A DNA stretch of 64,000 bases from assembly GCA_016783965.1 (NCBI GenBank), contig JADHVO010000008.1, positions 62,001 to 126,000 of the forward strand. Direction: 5' to 3'. The notes under the pieces were generated by a model. The model was not told the DNA's origin. It saw only the letters and a list, made by a program, of their open reading frames with translations, and made no database searches. Of this stretch, positions 8,253-16,818 are shown piece by piece (position 1 is the stretch's first letter; the number at the start of each line of letters is the position of its first letter). The stretch is from Alphaproteobacteria bacterium (GTDB lineage Bacteria; Pseudomonadota; Alphaproteobacteria; Micropepsales; Micropepsaceae). A program made the translations under genes and the position numbers.

Positions 8253-10292
8253 CCGACCCAGCGCGTACGCCACGGCGAGGTAGATCTTGCCGGTGTCGGC
8301 GCTGAGCATTGTTGAGGTGAGCAGGCCGCCGCCGTCGCCTTCCTTCGCGCGCACCAATAGAGCTTCGAACTCGCCGATATAGGCGTTGGCGGCGTCGCGG
8401 AACTTGGCATCCTCGCGGTAGAGCGTCGCGATGCGGTTTACCGTGTCGTCGTCGATGCTCTCCGCCAGGCGGCGCGCGAAGACCGAGCGGTCGCCGGCGA
8501 GGTAGTTGCGCCATTCCTCTTCGCCGGGCGGCACGGCGCCGGTGATGCCGTCCAGATCGACGGCCATGTCGGCGAGCGCGGCTTCCAGCGCACCCATCGC
8601 GGCGGCGGAAGTGGGTTTCAGATCCTTCTGTTCGCTGTGCTCGACGGCGGCGAGAAGCTTGCGCATCTCCCACGGCTTGCCGGGCTCGTTCGGTGCGGAC
8701 GAGCCTTCGGGGCGCGGTTTGCGCGGGCGCTGGGTCAGGCGCTTGGCCATGCCGAGCAGGCCTTCGGGCTCCGGCGCTTCGGGTAGCGGCGGTTCGTCGG
8801 GCTTGCGCGGCGTGGTGCGGCCAGCGCTGCGCGCATGGATGGTCGAAAGCGTGCGGGCGGAGAGATCAAGGATGGTCTCGGTCTCGGAGCGAACCATGTC
8901 GCGCACGCGCGTCGCTTCCTGTTTCGCGATGCCGGGGAGCGTGAGCAGATGCTTCTGCACGTCGTCCACCGTCTTTGCCAGTGTGGTGCGGATATCGGTG
9001 GCCTGGGCGCCGAGCTCGCCAGCGGTGCGCAGCAGGCGCTCGCATTCCGCCATCGCTTCGCCGACCAGGGCGCGGGCGTTGGTCTTGGCTTCGTTGGCCG
9101 TTTCGCCGATCAGGGTCTGCGCGCCGGCGTTCGCTTCCTGGAGTGCGTTGATCATGTTGCCGAGCGAGGCGTTGGCGGCGTCGGACGCTTCCTTCAGCTT
9201 CTCCGCCTCGCGCATGAAATTGTTGGTGAGCTGCGTCGCGCGCGCCGAGGCGTTCGCCATGATGAGTTCGAGATGGCGTTCGGCGCTGCCGGTGACGGTC
9301 TCGAACTTCTGCGCCTCGCCGCCCAGCGCCTGGATCGCCTGCTCCATCGAGGAACGTTCCTTCGACAGGGCGAGTTCGAACGAGGCGCTTTCTTCCTTCA
9401 GCCGCCCCATCAACTCGTTCATGCCGGTGCGGTGGCGTTCCTGGCGGCCGAGCACGAATTCGGCGCGCGCCATCGCGGCGTCGGCGACGGCTTCGATGCG
9501 CTTGGCCTGACGGTCGAGCTCGACCGCGGCGGCATGCGGCGCGTCGGCGGCGGCGCTGGCGGAGGCGCGGAAGCCCGCGGCCTGGGTATCGAGCGTGGTG
9601 CCAGCGGTCTTGAGCGCGGATTCCGCCGACTCGATCGACGACTTCAACTGCGCGGCGCGGCCGGCGACGGTTTCCGCGGCGCGCGCGGCTGCGTCGCTCA
9701 AGGAACCGGCGACCGCTTCGATGCGCTCACGTTCGGCGGTCAGGCGCGAGGCGACGGCCTCGCCGCGCACGTCGGCGCGGGCACCGGCTTCATCCAGCGC
9801 GGCAATCTGGTTTTCCAAAACAGACTCCAGCGCGCGCAAGCGGGCGAAGGCGCCGTCGAGGCCGGCGTTCAGCGCGTCGAGCTCGCGGCGCACGGCGCGG
9901 CCGAGACGTGCGGCGGTACGTGAGGCGGTTTCGTCCGCCGCGAACAGACGATCGGTTGCATCGGCGAGGACGGTGGCGGAATGCGCCATCTGCTGCGCGC
10001 GGGCCAGCGCCCAGGCGGCGGCGACGAACAGCATCGGCGGGATGAAGGTGGCGGCGATGAAAAGCGCCATCTCCTGCACGTCGAGGCCGGCGAGACCCCT
10101 GGGCCCGAAATAGCCCCACAGCCAGGCCGTCGAGGCGCCGATCCAGAAGGCGCCGATGACGATCGCGAAGATGACGGCGGCTTGGCCGAATTTCGGCTCC
10201 GGCCGGCGCGTGACGCCCGCTTCGGCTTCCGCCAGCGGCTCCGCCGTCTGGAGCAGCACAGGCTGGCTGCGTTCCTGTCCGATGGTGGCCAT
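8247..10292 (-). CDS. Large membrane-anchored coiled-coil protein (TipN-like architecture)
   Basis: The 681-residue product has two predicted membrane helices (about residues 38-60 and 75-97). Then comes a long Ala/Glu/Arg-rich segment (about 100-460) predicted to be coiled coil. A proline-rich basic linker (around PRKPDEPPLPEAPEP) and a folded C-terminal domain (about 540-680) follow. This layout matches alphaproteobacterial polarity proteins of the TipN kind, which mark the new pole, but I cannot verify sequence homology. It could instead be another cell-envelope scaffold. It stands alone, convergent with rsmB. Confidence 0.55.
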   Translation of the reverse strand: MATIGQERSQPVLLQTAEPLAEAEAGVTRRPEPKFGQAAVIFAIVIGAFWIGASTAWLWGYFGPRGLAGLDVQEMALFIAATFIPPMLFVAAAWALARAQQMAHSATVLADATDRLFAADETASRTAARLGRAVRRELDALNAGLDGAFARLRALESVLENQIAALDEAGARADVRGEAVASRLTAERERIEAVAGSLSDAAARAAETVAGRAAQLKSSIESAESALKTAGTTLDTQAAGFRASASAAADAPHAAAVELDRQAKRIEAVADAAMARAEFVLGRQERHRTGMNELMGRLKEESASFELALSKERSSMEQAIQALGGEAQKFETVTGSAERHLELIMANASARATQLTNNFMREAEKLKEASDAANASLGNMINALQEANAGAQTLIGETANEAKTNARALVGEAMAECERLLRTAGELGAQATDIRTTLAKTVDDVQKHLLTLPGIAKQEATRVRDMVRSETETILDLSARTLSTIHARSAGRTTPRKPDEPPLPEAPEPEGLLGMAKRLTQRPRKPRPEGSSAPNEPGKPWEMRKLLAAVEHSEQKDLKPTSAAAMGALEAALADMAVDLDGITGAVPPGEEEWRNYLAGDRSVFARRLAESIDDDTVNRIATLYREDAKFRDAANAYIGEFEALLVRAKEGDGGGLLTSTMLSADTGKIYLAVAYALGRL

Positions 10293-10370
10293 TCCGCCCC
10301 TCGAGAAAATCTGTTCGACGCGTCAGCATTTTAACCATCAAAGATTCATGACGCGAGAGGCCCAAACTGT

Positions 10371-10396
10371 GTTCCCACACACAGTTCCCACACACA
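10371..10396. repeat. Perfect 13-bp tandem repeat (two copies)
   Basis: The unit GTTCCCACACACA occurs twice back to back (10371-10383 and 10384-10396) immediately before the hairpin at 10397. It lies in non-coding DNA. Its role is unknown; slippage is a simple explanation. Confidence 0.8.
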
Positions 10397-10431
10397 GCAA
10401 CGCCGCCCCGTGTGCAGCGGGACGGCGTTGC
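10397..10431. terminator. Strong GC hairpin, possible terminator or end of a small RNA
   Basis: Fourteen-base arms (GCAACGCCGCCCCG and CGGGACGGCGTTGC) pair with one mismatch around a 7-base loop. No T-run follows on either strand, so intrinsic termination is not certain. Transcription on the minus strand through 10740-10430 would end here. Confidence 0.45.
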
Positions 10432-10803
10432 CGGACATGAGCGAGACCGCTCGCCGACAGGGGCGCACTCAAGCGCGCCCTCAGCGGACGTCTATCGACT
10501 CTCCTGTCGCCGCAGCCATTTCGGTTCTCCATCCCTTTCAGAAGACTTGGCCCACCGGGTTAGCTCGCGCCGCTTGTTCAGCGACGGCCATGCCCGGTTA
10601 GAGGGCTTCTCAGGTGTCTTGAGACGGTCCGAGGGCGACACGAGCTGGCGCCCTGGCTTGTCTGTACTCGCGTGGGGGTCTTGCCTTTTAGGGCAAGCCC
10701 CTGATTTCCCAGCGCTTCATGTGCGCACCCCTTGTTATCATTGTCCTACTCTGGGGTAAATAGGGAACGATTCCGTCTGTTCAAGCATATTTCTGGAATT
10801 ATT

Positions 10804-10820
10804 TCTGACAGATTGTCAGA
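10804..10820. promoter_or_regulatory. Palindrome upstream of the Crp/Fnr regulator
   Basis: TCTGACA-GAT-TGTCAGA is a perfect 7-bp inverted repeat with a 3-base centre, about 130 bases before the regulator start. It does not match the FNR/FixK consensus TTGA-N6-TCAA. It could be a site for the adjacent regulator or another dimeric factor. Confidence 0.35.
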
Positions 10821-10948
10821 GCGCCGAAGCGGGGGCGGACCATCAAATGTCAAAGTCGCGGCTGCCAATTGGTTTTTTATTGAGGATACGGCTGGGGGGG
10901 AACTGAATCGGCTGCATATCTCTTAATGGCAGCGGCAAGGGGAACACG

Positions 10949-11707
10949 GTGAGCGACATGTCCAAGGACACCATCCCAAGAGGAACCGAATCCCGGCTGG
11001 GGGCCGTCGCGCGGCGGCTGGAAGCAATTGTCCCGCTCTCGCAAGCCGACCGCGAGGTGCTGGGCCGGCTGCCGCACAGCGGAGAATTCCCCGCGGGGCA
11101 TGAATTGATCGCGCTGGGCAGCGTGCTGATCGCGCCGAAGTTCCTGCTCTCGGGCTGGGCATGCCTGAGCCGGAACCTGACCGACGGGCGGCGGCAAATC
11201 GTCGACCTGTTCGTACCGGGCGACCTGGTCGGCTATTGCTCGCGCTCGCTGCCGGCGCGGGGGGCTTACCATCTCATCGCAGATGGGCGCTGCGCAGACG
11301 CCGCACATCTGAGAGAGCTTCAGTTCCGGGGCGATCTGCCGGACGGCTTGCGGACGTGTCTGCGCCGCATCGAGGACGAACAGCAGGCGCGGCTGGTGGA
11401 TCACATCGTGCGGCTGGGCAGCATGTACTCTCACGAACGGTTCGCGCAACTGGTACAGGACCTGCATCGCCGGCTGGACCGCGTGGGCATGGTCACCGCC
11501 GACAGCTTCGCGGTGCCGCTGACACAGGAGATGCTGGGGGATATGCTGGGCATGAGCGCGGTGCATGTGAACCGCACGGTGCAGGTTTTCCGGCGCGAGA
11601 AGATTCTGAAGACCTCACCAGGCCGCTGGCAGATCCTGGACCATGACAGGCTCGGGTTGTTTGCCTCCGGCGAGCACGGCCGCCTCGGGACGATCCACGT
11701 AGCGTAG
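10949..11707 (+). CDS. Crp/Fnr-family transcriptional regulator
   Basis: The GTG at 10949 follows an AAGGGG ribosome-binding sequence 6 bases upstream; the ATG at 10958 is an alternative. The 252-residue product has an N-terminal cyclic-nucleotide-binding-like beta-roll (FPAGHELIALG through GDLVGYC) and a C-terminal Crp helix-turn-helix (PLTQEMLGDMLGMSAVHVNR). The four-cysteine Fe-S ligand pattern of FNR is not present, so the signal it senses is unknown. It precedes a DUF6894 gene by 10 bases, suggesting co-transcription. Confidence 0.88.
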   Translation: MSDMSKDTIPRGTESRLGAVARRLEAIVPLSQADREVLGRLPHSGEFPAGHELIALGSVLIAPKFLLSGWACLSRNLTDGRRQIVDLFVPGDLVGYCSRSLPARGAYHLIADGRCADAAHLRELQFRGDLPDGLRTCLRRIEDEQQARLVDHIVRLGSMYSHERFAQLVQDLHRRLDRVGMVTADSFAVPLTQEMLGDMLGMSAVHVNRTVQVFRREKILKTSPGRWQILDHDRLGLFASGEHGRLGTIHVA

Positions 11708-11717
11708 CAGGCACACG

Positions 11718-12140
11718 ATGGCCAGGTTCTTCTTCAATTTCCGGCAGGGCGAACGATACACGGTCGACGATTCCGAGGGTGTGGAGTTTCGGGATTCCGG
11801 GGAGGCCTATCTCGGCGCCTTCAAGGCAGCGCAACAAATGTGGAGCGAGCTGCTGTCGCAGCGGCAGGACCCGCTGCTCTGCGCCTTCGAGATCATCGAC
11901 GGCGGCGGGAACAGCCTGTTCATCCTGCCGTTCAGCGAGGTGCTGGACGCCTGCCGTGGACGCGCCAGCGTTGCGGGCGGCGCGATGCCGCTGCCGGCCC
12001 TGCTGCAGGCGCTGGAATCGCGCCGCATCGCGCAACAATCCATGCGCGAGGTGGCGCAGGCCCTGGACAGTGCGCGTGCAACGCTGAAGGAGACCATGAT
12101 CCTTCTCAAGCGGGTCAACCGCATTCTCGACGAGCCATAG
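11718..12140 (+). CDS. DUF6894-like small protein with C-terminal helix
   Basis: This 140-residue protein begins MARFFFNFRQGERYTVDDSE and continues into the EFRDSGEAYLGAF segment, a pattern I recognise from the short DUF6894 proteins common in Hyphomicrobiales and relatives. Most members end near residue 90; this one has an extra helical tail (about 95-140) that may form a coiled coil. The function is unknown. It follows the Crp/Fnr regulator closely. Confidence 0.7.
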   Translation: MARFFFNFRQGERYTVDDSEGVEFRDSGEAYLGAFKAAQQMWSELLSQRQDPLLCAFEIIDGGGNSLFILPFSEVLDACRGRASVAGGAMPLPALLQALESRRIAQQSMREVAQALDSARATLKETMILLKRVNRILDEP

Positions 12141-12221
12141 GCCCCGCCCGAGTCGCCGGACAAGCTCCGAACCCAGCTTCCGCGATGTGGCTCAAGGCCT
12201 ATCTTCAGGGAAAGCGCGCCC

Positions 12222-12410
12222 TCACGAATGATCGCGTTGAGCCGAATAGTGCCACGCAGGCGGAACCACCCAATTGTCGGCCCGCATGGCTTCGTCCATC
12301 GCCTCGCGCGAAGCCAGTATCAACTTGCGGGTGCGGCGGATTGTACGTCTCGCGTCAGCAATGGCTTCGCGCATCGACCCAAGAACCTGACGATCAGACA
12401 CCCGGTTCAT
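12222..12410 (-). CDS. Small hypothetical protein
   Basis: This 62-residue basic, helical protein is read from the ATG at 12410 (MNRVSDRQVLGSMREAIADA). It lies on the minus strand between DUF6894 and the CheB-CheR gene, with no competing gene opposite it. Codon usage fits the neighbourhood. I recognise no family, and the open frame extends upstream to 12491, so the start is uncertain. It may be a spurious reading frame. Confidence 0.4.
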   Translation of the reverse strand: MNRVSDRQVLGSMREAIADARRTIRRTRKLILASREAMDEAMRADNWVVPPAWHYSAQRDHS

Positions 12411-12733
12411 AGTGCGCCTCCCGCGAGGAGCGGGAGCGCGGGCATCGTCCGAATGGATGTCCCTGAGGTCTCTCAAGCGCCGGCTGCCCATGAAGAATCG
12501 CCAGCGACCATCAATCCTATCGCATCATCGCGCAGGCGGCGAATCTCGGAAAACCCCGCCCAGCCGCCTGGGCCCGTCCGTCAGAAAAGGCGCCGAACCG
12601 GAAGATGACCGGTCCATTTGTTGGCAGTGTCCAACCTCGTTCCCCACAATCAGGCCGAAGCCGGGATACCCGGATTTCAGGACAGCACCACAGCACACCG
12701 CTAAAATCGAGCTCGATTCTCTTGCGAGGCAGC

Positions 12734-15613
12734 ATGTCCGACAGCCCGGAATCTCCGTCGAACGACCGGACGCCGATCGTCGGCATCGGCGCGTCGGCTG
12801 GCGGCATCAAGGCGCTGACCACGTTCTTCGAGAACATTCCGGCCGACGTGCAGGCCGCCTTCGTTGTCATCGTGCACCTGGACCCCGAAGCGCGCAGCGA
12901 GCTGCCGCGCATCCTCCAGGCACGCAGCCACCTGACCGTCATGCAGGTGGTCGAGCGGAACGAGCTGAAGGCGGGCTGCATCTATGTCATCGCGCCCGAC
13001 CGGCAGTTGCGCATCACCGATCACGAAATCGCGGCCATTCCGTTCGACGAGCCGCGCGGCCGGCGCGCGCCGATCGACCTGTTCTTCCGCTCGCTGGCGG
13101 AGCAGCACGGCGACGGCTTCGCGGTGGTGCTGTCGGGTGCGGGCTCCGACGGCGCCGCCGGCGTGACAGCGATCAAGGAGCACGGCGGCATCGTGCTGGT
13201 GCAATCGCCGGACGAGGCGGAATATCCGTCGATGCCGCGCAGCGCCATCGCGACGGAAGCGGCGGATTTCGTGCTGCCGGCGCGGCAGCTGGCGGAGCGG
13301 CTGGTCGAGCTGATCAGCACCAAGCCGCAGGCGGCGCTGCCGCAAAGCAAGGTCGACGAGGACGAGCAGCTGCGGCGCATCCTGGCGCATCTGCGCGTGC
13401 GCACGAGCCACGATTTCTCGCTCTACAAACGCTCCACGATCCTGCGCCGCATCCTTCGCCGCATGCAGGTGGCGCGCAAGGAGACGCTGGAAGAGTATTT
13501 CCATTACCTGCGCGAGACCGCCGACGAGCCGCAGGCGCTGCTGAGCGATCTGCTGATCTCGGTCACGACGTTCTTCCGCGATGCCAAGGCGTTCGACTCG
13601 CTCCAGCGCAACGCGATCGCGCACCTGTTTGCGAAGAGCCGCGAGGATGGCGGGACGCTGCGCGTGTGGGTGGCGGGCTGCGCGACGGGCGAAGAAGCCT
13701 ACTCCATCGCGATGCTCTTGCTGGAAGAGGCGGCGCTGCATGACAGCCGGCCGGAGATCCAGGTGTTCGGATCGGACATGGATGCGCGCGGCCTGGCGAT
13801 CGCGCGCGAGGGCCGCTATCCGGTCGCGATCGAGGCAGACCTGAGCGAGGAGCGGCTGCGCCGCTTCTTCACGCGCGACGGCGAGTATTACCGGGTGAAG
13901 CGCGAGCTGCGCGACACCGTGCTGTTCGCGAGCCACAGCGTGCTGAAGGACCCGCCATTCTCGCGCGTCGACCTGATCTCCTGCCGCAACCTGCTGATCT
14001 ATCTCGACCGCGAATTGCAGCAGCAGGTGCTGGCAACCCTGCACTATGCACTGAACCCGGACGGCTATCTGTTCCTCGGTTCATCCGAGAGCGCGGAGAC
14101 GCCGAACGCGCTGTTCCGCACCATCGACCGCGACGCGCGGCTGTACCAGTCGACCGGGCGGCATCCGGACCGGCTGCCATCGCTGCCACGACTGTCGGGG
14201 ATCCTGGCGGGACCGGAGTCGTTCTTCCCGAGCCCATCCCCCACGCCCGTCAGTGCGCGCGCGGCGCAGGCGGCGCATCGCGAAGCGCTGGAGGCGCTGT
14301 CGCCGCCGAGCATCCTGGTCGACGCATCGTTCCGGGCGCTGCATCTGTCGGAGACCGCGGGGCGCTACCTGCTGCCGTCGGGCGGGCCGCTGACCACGGA
14401 CGTGACGGACCTGGTGCGGCCCGAGCTGCGGTTCGAACTGCGCTCCGCGTTGCACCGCGCGTTCGAGCGCGGGGAGAAGACGCTGTCGGGCGCGATCTCC
14501 GTGCGCTTCAACGGGCATCCGGTGCGGGTCTATCTGCACGTCAAGCCGATCGTCGAGAGCGAGGCAGAGCCGCGGCGCACACTGATCCTGTTCGTCGAGG
14601 GCGAGGAGCACGAGGCGCTGTCGATGGAGGCCGGTCCCGACGACCAGGCGAACGGCGAGGCGATGCATCGGCTCAGGCAGGAGCTGGAGCTGGCGCAATC
14701 GCGCCTGCGCACCATGCGCGAAGAATCGGAAGCGGCCAACGAGGAGCTGCGCGCGGCAAACGAGGAGCTGCAATCGATCAACGAGGAATACCGATCGACG
14801 GCGGAGGAACTGGAAACGAGCAAGGAAGAACTCCAGTCGATCAACGAGGAGCTCCAGACCGTCAACAGCGAGCTGAAGCTGAAGCTGGAGACGGTGTCGC
14901 GCGCCAACAGCGATCTGCAGAACCTGATGGCGGCGACGGATTTCGCGACGCTGTTCCTGGACCCGGGGCTGCGCATCAAGCGCTTCACGCCGAAGCTGGC
15001 GGAGCTGTTCAACATCACGCCGGGCGACGTGGGCCGTCCGATCACCGACTTCACCCACCAGCTCGACTATGACGGGCTGCCCGGCGATGCGAGCAAGGTG
15101 CTGAACGACCTGTCGCCGATCGAGCGCGAGATCCGAAGCCGCAGGGACGGCTGGTACCTCGTGCGGTTCCGGCCCTATCGCACGGTGGACGACAAGATCG
15201 ACGGCATCGTGGTGACGTTCATCGACGTGACCGAGCGGCGGCGCATGGAGGACGCCCTTGCGAGCAGCCAGCGGCAGTTGAAGGACGAGCGCATCCTGGG
15301 GCACGCGCGCGTGCCGATCCTGATCTGGGACTTCGACACCGGCCTGGTTGCGCAGTGGAACCGCGGCTGCGAGGAGCTGTATGGCTTCAGCCGCGAGGAC
15401 GCGATCGGCCACAGCATCGAGACGCTGCTGCACCCGCAGCCGGAGGGCGCGGATTTCGCGGCGCTGAAGGCGCAGCTGGCGAACAAGGGCGTGTGGAACG
15501 GGCGGCTGACGCAGCGGACGAAGAGGGGCGAGAACGTCGAGGCTGCCTGCCGCCTCGAACTCATCCAGGACGGGCGGCGCGTGGTGCTCCAGATCGAGCA
15601 GCGGCCCGCCTAG
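12734..15613 (+). CDS. CheB-CheR fusion with PAS domains (chemotaxis-type sensory protein)
   Basis: The ATG at 12734 was chosen because the CheB domain starts just after it. The 959-residue product has a CheB methylesterase domain (about 10-195; nucleophile Ser21 in GASAGG, His in VIVHLDP, Asp in GAGSDGA). A CheR methyltransferase domain follows (SVTTFFRD, GCATGEEAYSIAM, SCRNLLIYLDRELQQ), then a central PAS-like part, a Glu-rich coiled coil (about 655-725, NEELQSINEE repeats), and two C-terminal PAS domains. It has no receiver and no kinase domain. No mcp or cheA is in the window. Confidence 0.9.
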   Translation: MSDSPESPSNDRTPIVGIGASAGGIKALTTFFENIPADVQAAFVVIVHLDPEARSELPRILQARSHLTVMQVVERNELKAGCIYVIAPDRQLRITDHEIAAIPFDEPRGRRAPIDLFFRSLAEQHGDGFAVVLSGAGSDGAAGVTAIKEHGGIVLVQSPDEAEYPSMPRSAIATEAADFVLPARQLAERLVELISTKPQAALPQSKVDEDEQLRRILAHLRVRTSHDFSLYKRSTILRRILRRMQVARKETLEEYFHYLRETADEPQALLSDLLISVTTFFRDAKAFDSLQRNAIAHLFAKSREDGGTLRVWVAGCATGEEAYSIAMLLLEEAALHDSRPEIQVFGSDMDARGLAIAREGRYPVAIEADLSEERLRRFFTRDGEYYRVKRELRDTVLFASHSVLKDPPFSRVDLISCRNLLIYLDRELQQQVLATLHYALNPDGYLFLGSSESAETPNALFRTIDRDARLYQSTGRHPDRLPSLPRLSGILAGPESFFPSPSPTPVSARAAQAAHREALEALSPPSILVDASFRALHLSETAGRYLLPSGGPLTTDVTDLVRPELRFELRSALHRAFERGEKTLSGAISVRFNGHPVRVYLHVKPIVESEAEPRRTLILFVEGEEHEALSMEAGPDDQANGEAMHRLRQELELAQSRLRTMREESEAANEELRAANEELQSINEEYRSTAEELETSKEELQSINEELQTVNSELKLKLETVSRANSDLQNLMAATDFATLFLDPGLRIKRFTPKLAELFNITPGDVGRPITDFTHQLDYDGLPGDASKVLNDLSPIEREIRSRRDGWYLVRFRPYRTVDDKIDGIVVTFIDVTERRRMEDALASSQRQLKDERILGHARVPILIWDFDTGLVAQWNRGCEELYGFSREDAIGHSIETLLHPQPEGADFAALKAQLANKGVWNGRLTQRTKRGENVEAACRLELIQDGRRVVLQIEQRPA

Positions 15614-16581
15614 GCCGGCTCGCGCGGCGCGGGTTCTTCAGGGTGCAGCCAGTCGGATTCGGTCAGCGCTCTTACGGCGGCTTCGCGCCGGGATGCCTCG
15701 TGCGACGCGGCGCGCCAGAGATCGGCCGCGGCGGCATTGCCGTTGATGTGGTGCCGCTCCGCGATGCGGCGGCAGAGGTCGGAGCGTTCGTTGAGCGTGC
15801 GCAGCACCGACGCGTTCCCGTTCTCCAGCACGTCCAGCTGGCCGGCCGCCAGGACCTCGGCCGTCATCGCGTGCCCGATATGGCACTGGAAGCGCGTGAG
15901 CGTCCCCAGAACTTCCTCCCGCATGGCGCCGCCGCACTCCGGACAGGTCTGGGCGACGGGCGGTTCGAACGGTTGCTGCTGCGGCAAGGCGACGACGCCG
16001 CGCGCACGGGGCTTGGTTGCGGCGGAATCCCGGCAGAACAGGATGATCTGCCGGGCGATCTCCGAAAGCGGCAGGCAGAAATCGACGGCGACGTTCTCCA
16101 GCGCACTGCGCGGCATGCCGGGCGCTTCCGCCGAGGTCGGGTCCTGCACGATGGCCCTGCCGCCGCGCCGTTTGATCTCGAACAGGCCGGCGGTGCCGTC
16201 GTTGAGGCGGCCGGTCAGGACCACGCCGATGGCATCCGGGCCGTAGGCTTCGGCAACCGCGCGGAAGAGCGGGTCGATGGCGGGCCGGGCATAGTTCTCG
16301 CGCGGGCCGTGCGACAGCTCCATCCGGCCATCGACAAGCAGCAGGTGGCGGTCGTGCGGCGCGACATAGATGCGGCCGGGTGCGATGCGCTCATTGTTTT
16401 CCGCGTGCGATGCGGGAAGCGGGCCGGCGGCGGTGAGGAGGGACGGGAGGGAACTCGGCTCCGCACCGGTGTGCAGGACCACCAGCACGGCACAAGGAAA
16501 ATCGGCGGGCAGGCCCGAGGCCACTTTCCGCAACGCGCCCACGCCGCCCTGGGACGCGCCGATCGCGACGATTTTGGGCAT
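15610..16581 (-). CDS. CheB-type methylesterase without receiver domain, zinc-ribbon C-terminus
   Basis: The 323-residue product has a stand-alone CheB catalytic domain with Ser10 (GASQGG), His37 (VLHTG) and Asp128 (GRLNDGT). A second small domain carries CPECGG (213-218) and CHIGH (233-237), probably a zinc-binding site. There is no phospho-receiver domain, so it is not controlled in the classical CheA-CheB way. Its stop overlaps that of the facing CheB-CheR gene by 4 bases (CTAG). A long hairpin covers its ribosome-binding site. Confidence 0.88.
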   Translation of the reverse strand: MPKIVAIGASQGGVGALRKVASGLPADFPCAVLVVLHTGAEPSSLPSLLTAAGPLPASHAENNERIAPGRIYVAPHDRHLLLVDGRMELSHGPRENYARPAIDPLFRAVAEAYGPDAIGVVLTGRLNDGTAGLFEIKRRGGRAIVQDPTSAEAPGMPRSALENVAVDFCLPLSEIARQIILFCRDSAATKPRARGVVALPQQQPFEPPVAQTCPECGGAMREEVLGTLTRFQCHIGHAMTAEVLAAGQLDVLENGNASVLRTLNERSDLCRRIAERHHINGNAAAADLWRAASHEASRREAAVRALTESDWLHPEEPAPREPA

Positions 16582-16587
16582 ATCGTT

Positions 16588-16623
16588 CCTTGGCCCCGGT
16601 CAGGCAACGCACCGGGGCCAAGG
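16588..16623 (-). promoter_or_regulatory. Perfect 13-bp hairpin covering the cheB ribosome-binding site
   Basis: The arms CCTTGGCCCCGGT and ACCGGGGCCAAGG are perfectly complementary with a 10-base loop. Read on the cheB strand, the AAGGA Shine-Dalgarno sequence lies at the 3' edge of the stem, 7 bases before the ATG. The stem should hide it, so translation is likely conditional. Alternatively it could terminate upstream transcription. Confidence 0.6.
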
Positions 16624-16818
16624 AAGGGTCCGGGTTGGTAGCTTGCCTGGCGCGCCATCTCACACAGGACATGTCGCGCGATCAGCCGGACATCGCGGTT
16701 CATGTTCATGCAGAGCGAGAACTCGTTCCGAACGTGGGCGGTTGAAACCATCGTTCTACTGCCGCGTTCATTACGGCGCGGCAGGATGTTGAACTGGGGC
16801 AGTAAAGAAAGGTGCCCT

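Larger units (their letters stand above)
10293..10948. other. Long intergenic region without a convincing gene
   Basis: About 650 bases separate the TipN-like gene from the Crp/Fnr regulator. No family-like protein is found. It contains a 13-bp tandem repeat, a strong hairpin, a 17-bp palindrome near the regulator, and a minus-strand open frame (about 10725 down to 10498) that lacks an ATG. The middle part (10430-10740) may be a structured RNA or a decayed gene. The last 200 bases are AT-richer and look like promoter DNA for the plus-strand regulator. Confidence 0.6.

Noticed and set aside
10338..10759. Three open frames of 63-115 codons in the gap before the Crp/Fnr gene
   Set aside because: They overlap each other on both strands, have no family-like sequence and cross strong hairpins; kept only as a possible RNA region.
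10293..10760. tmRNA, RNase P RNA, SRP RNA or tRNA in the long gap
   Set aside because: I looked for the tmRNA tag codons, the RNase P core, the SRP loop and tRNA anticodon/T-loop patterns and found none.
12412..13743. A 443-codon plus-strand open frame across the start of the CheB-CheR gene
   Set aside because: It is an Arg/Ala/Gly-rich shadow of the true frame, typical of high-GC DNA, and matches no family.
12701..15433. Two long minus-strand open frames (447 and 450 codons) opposite the CheB-CheR gene
   Set aside because: They are antisense shadows rich in Arg, Gln and His; the plus strand carries clear CheB, CheR and PAS motifs.
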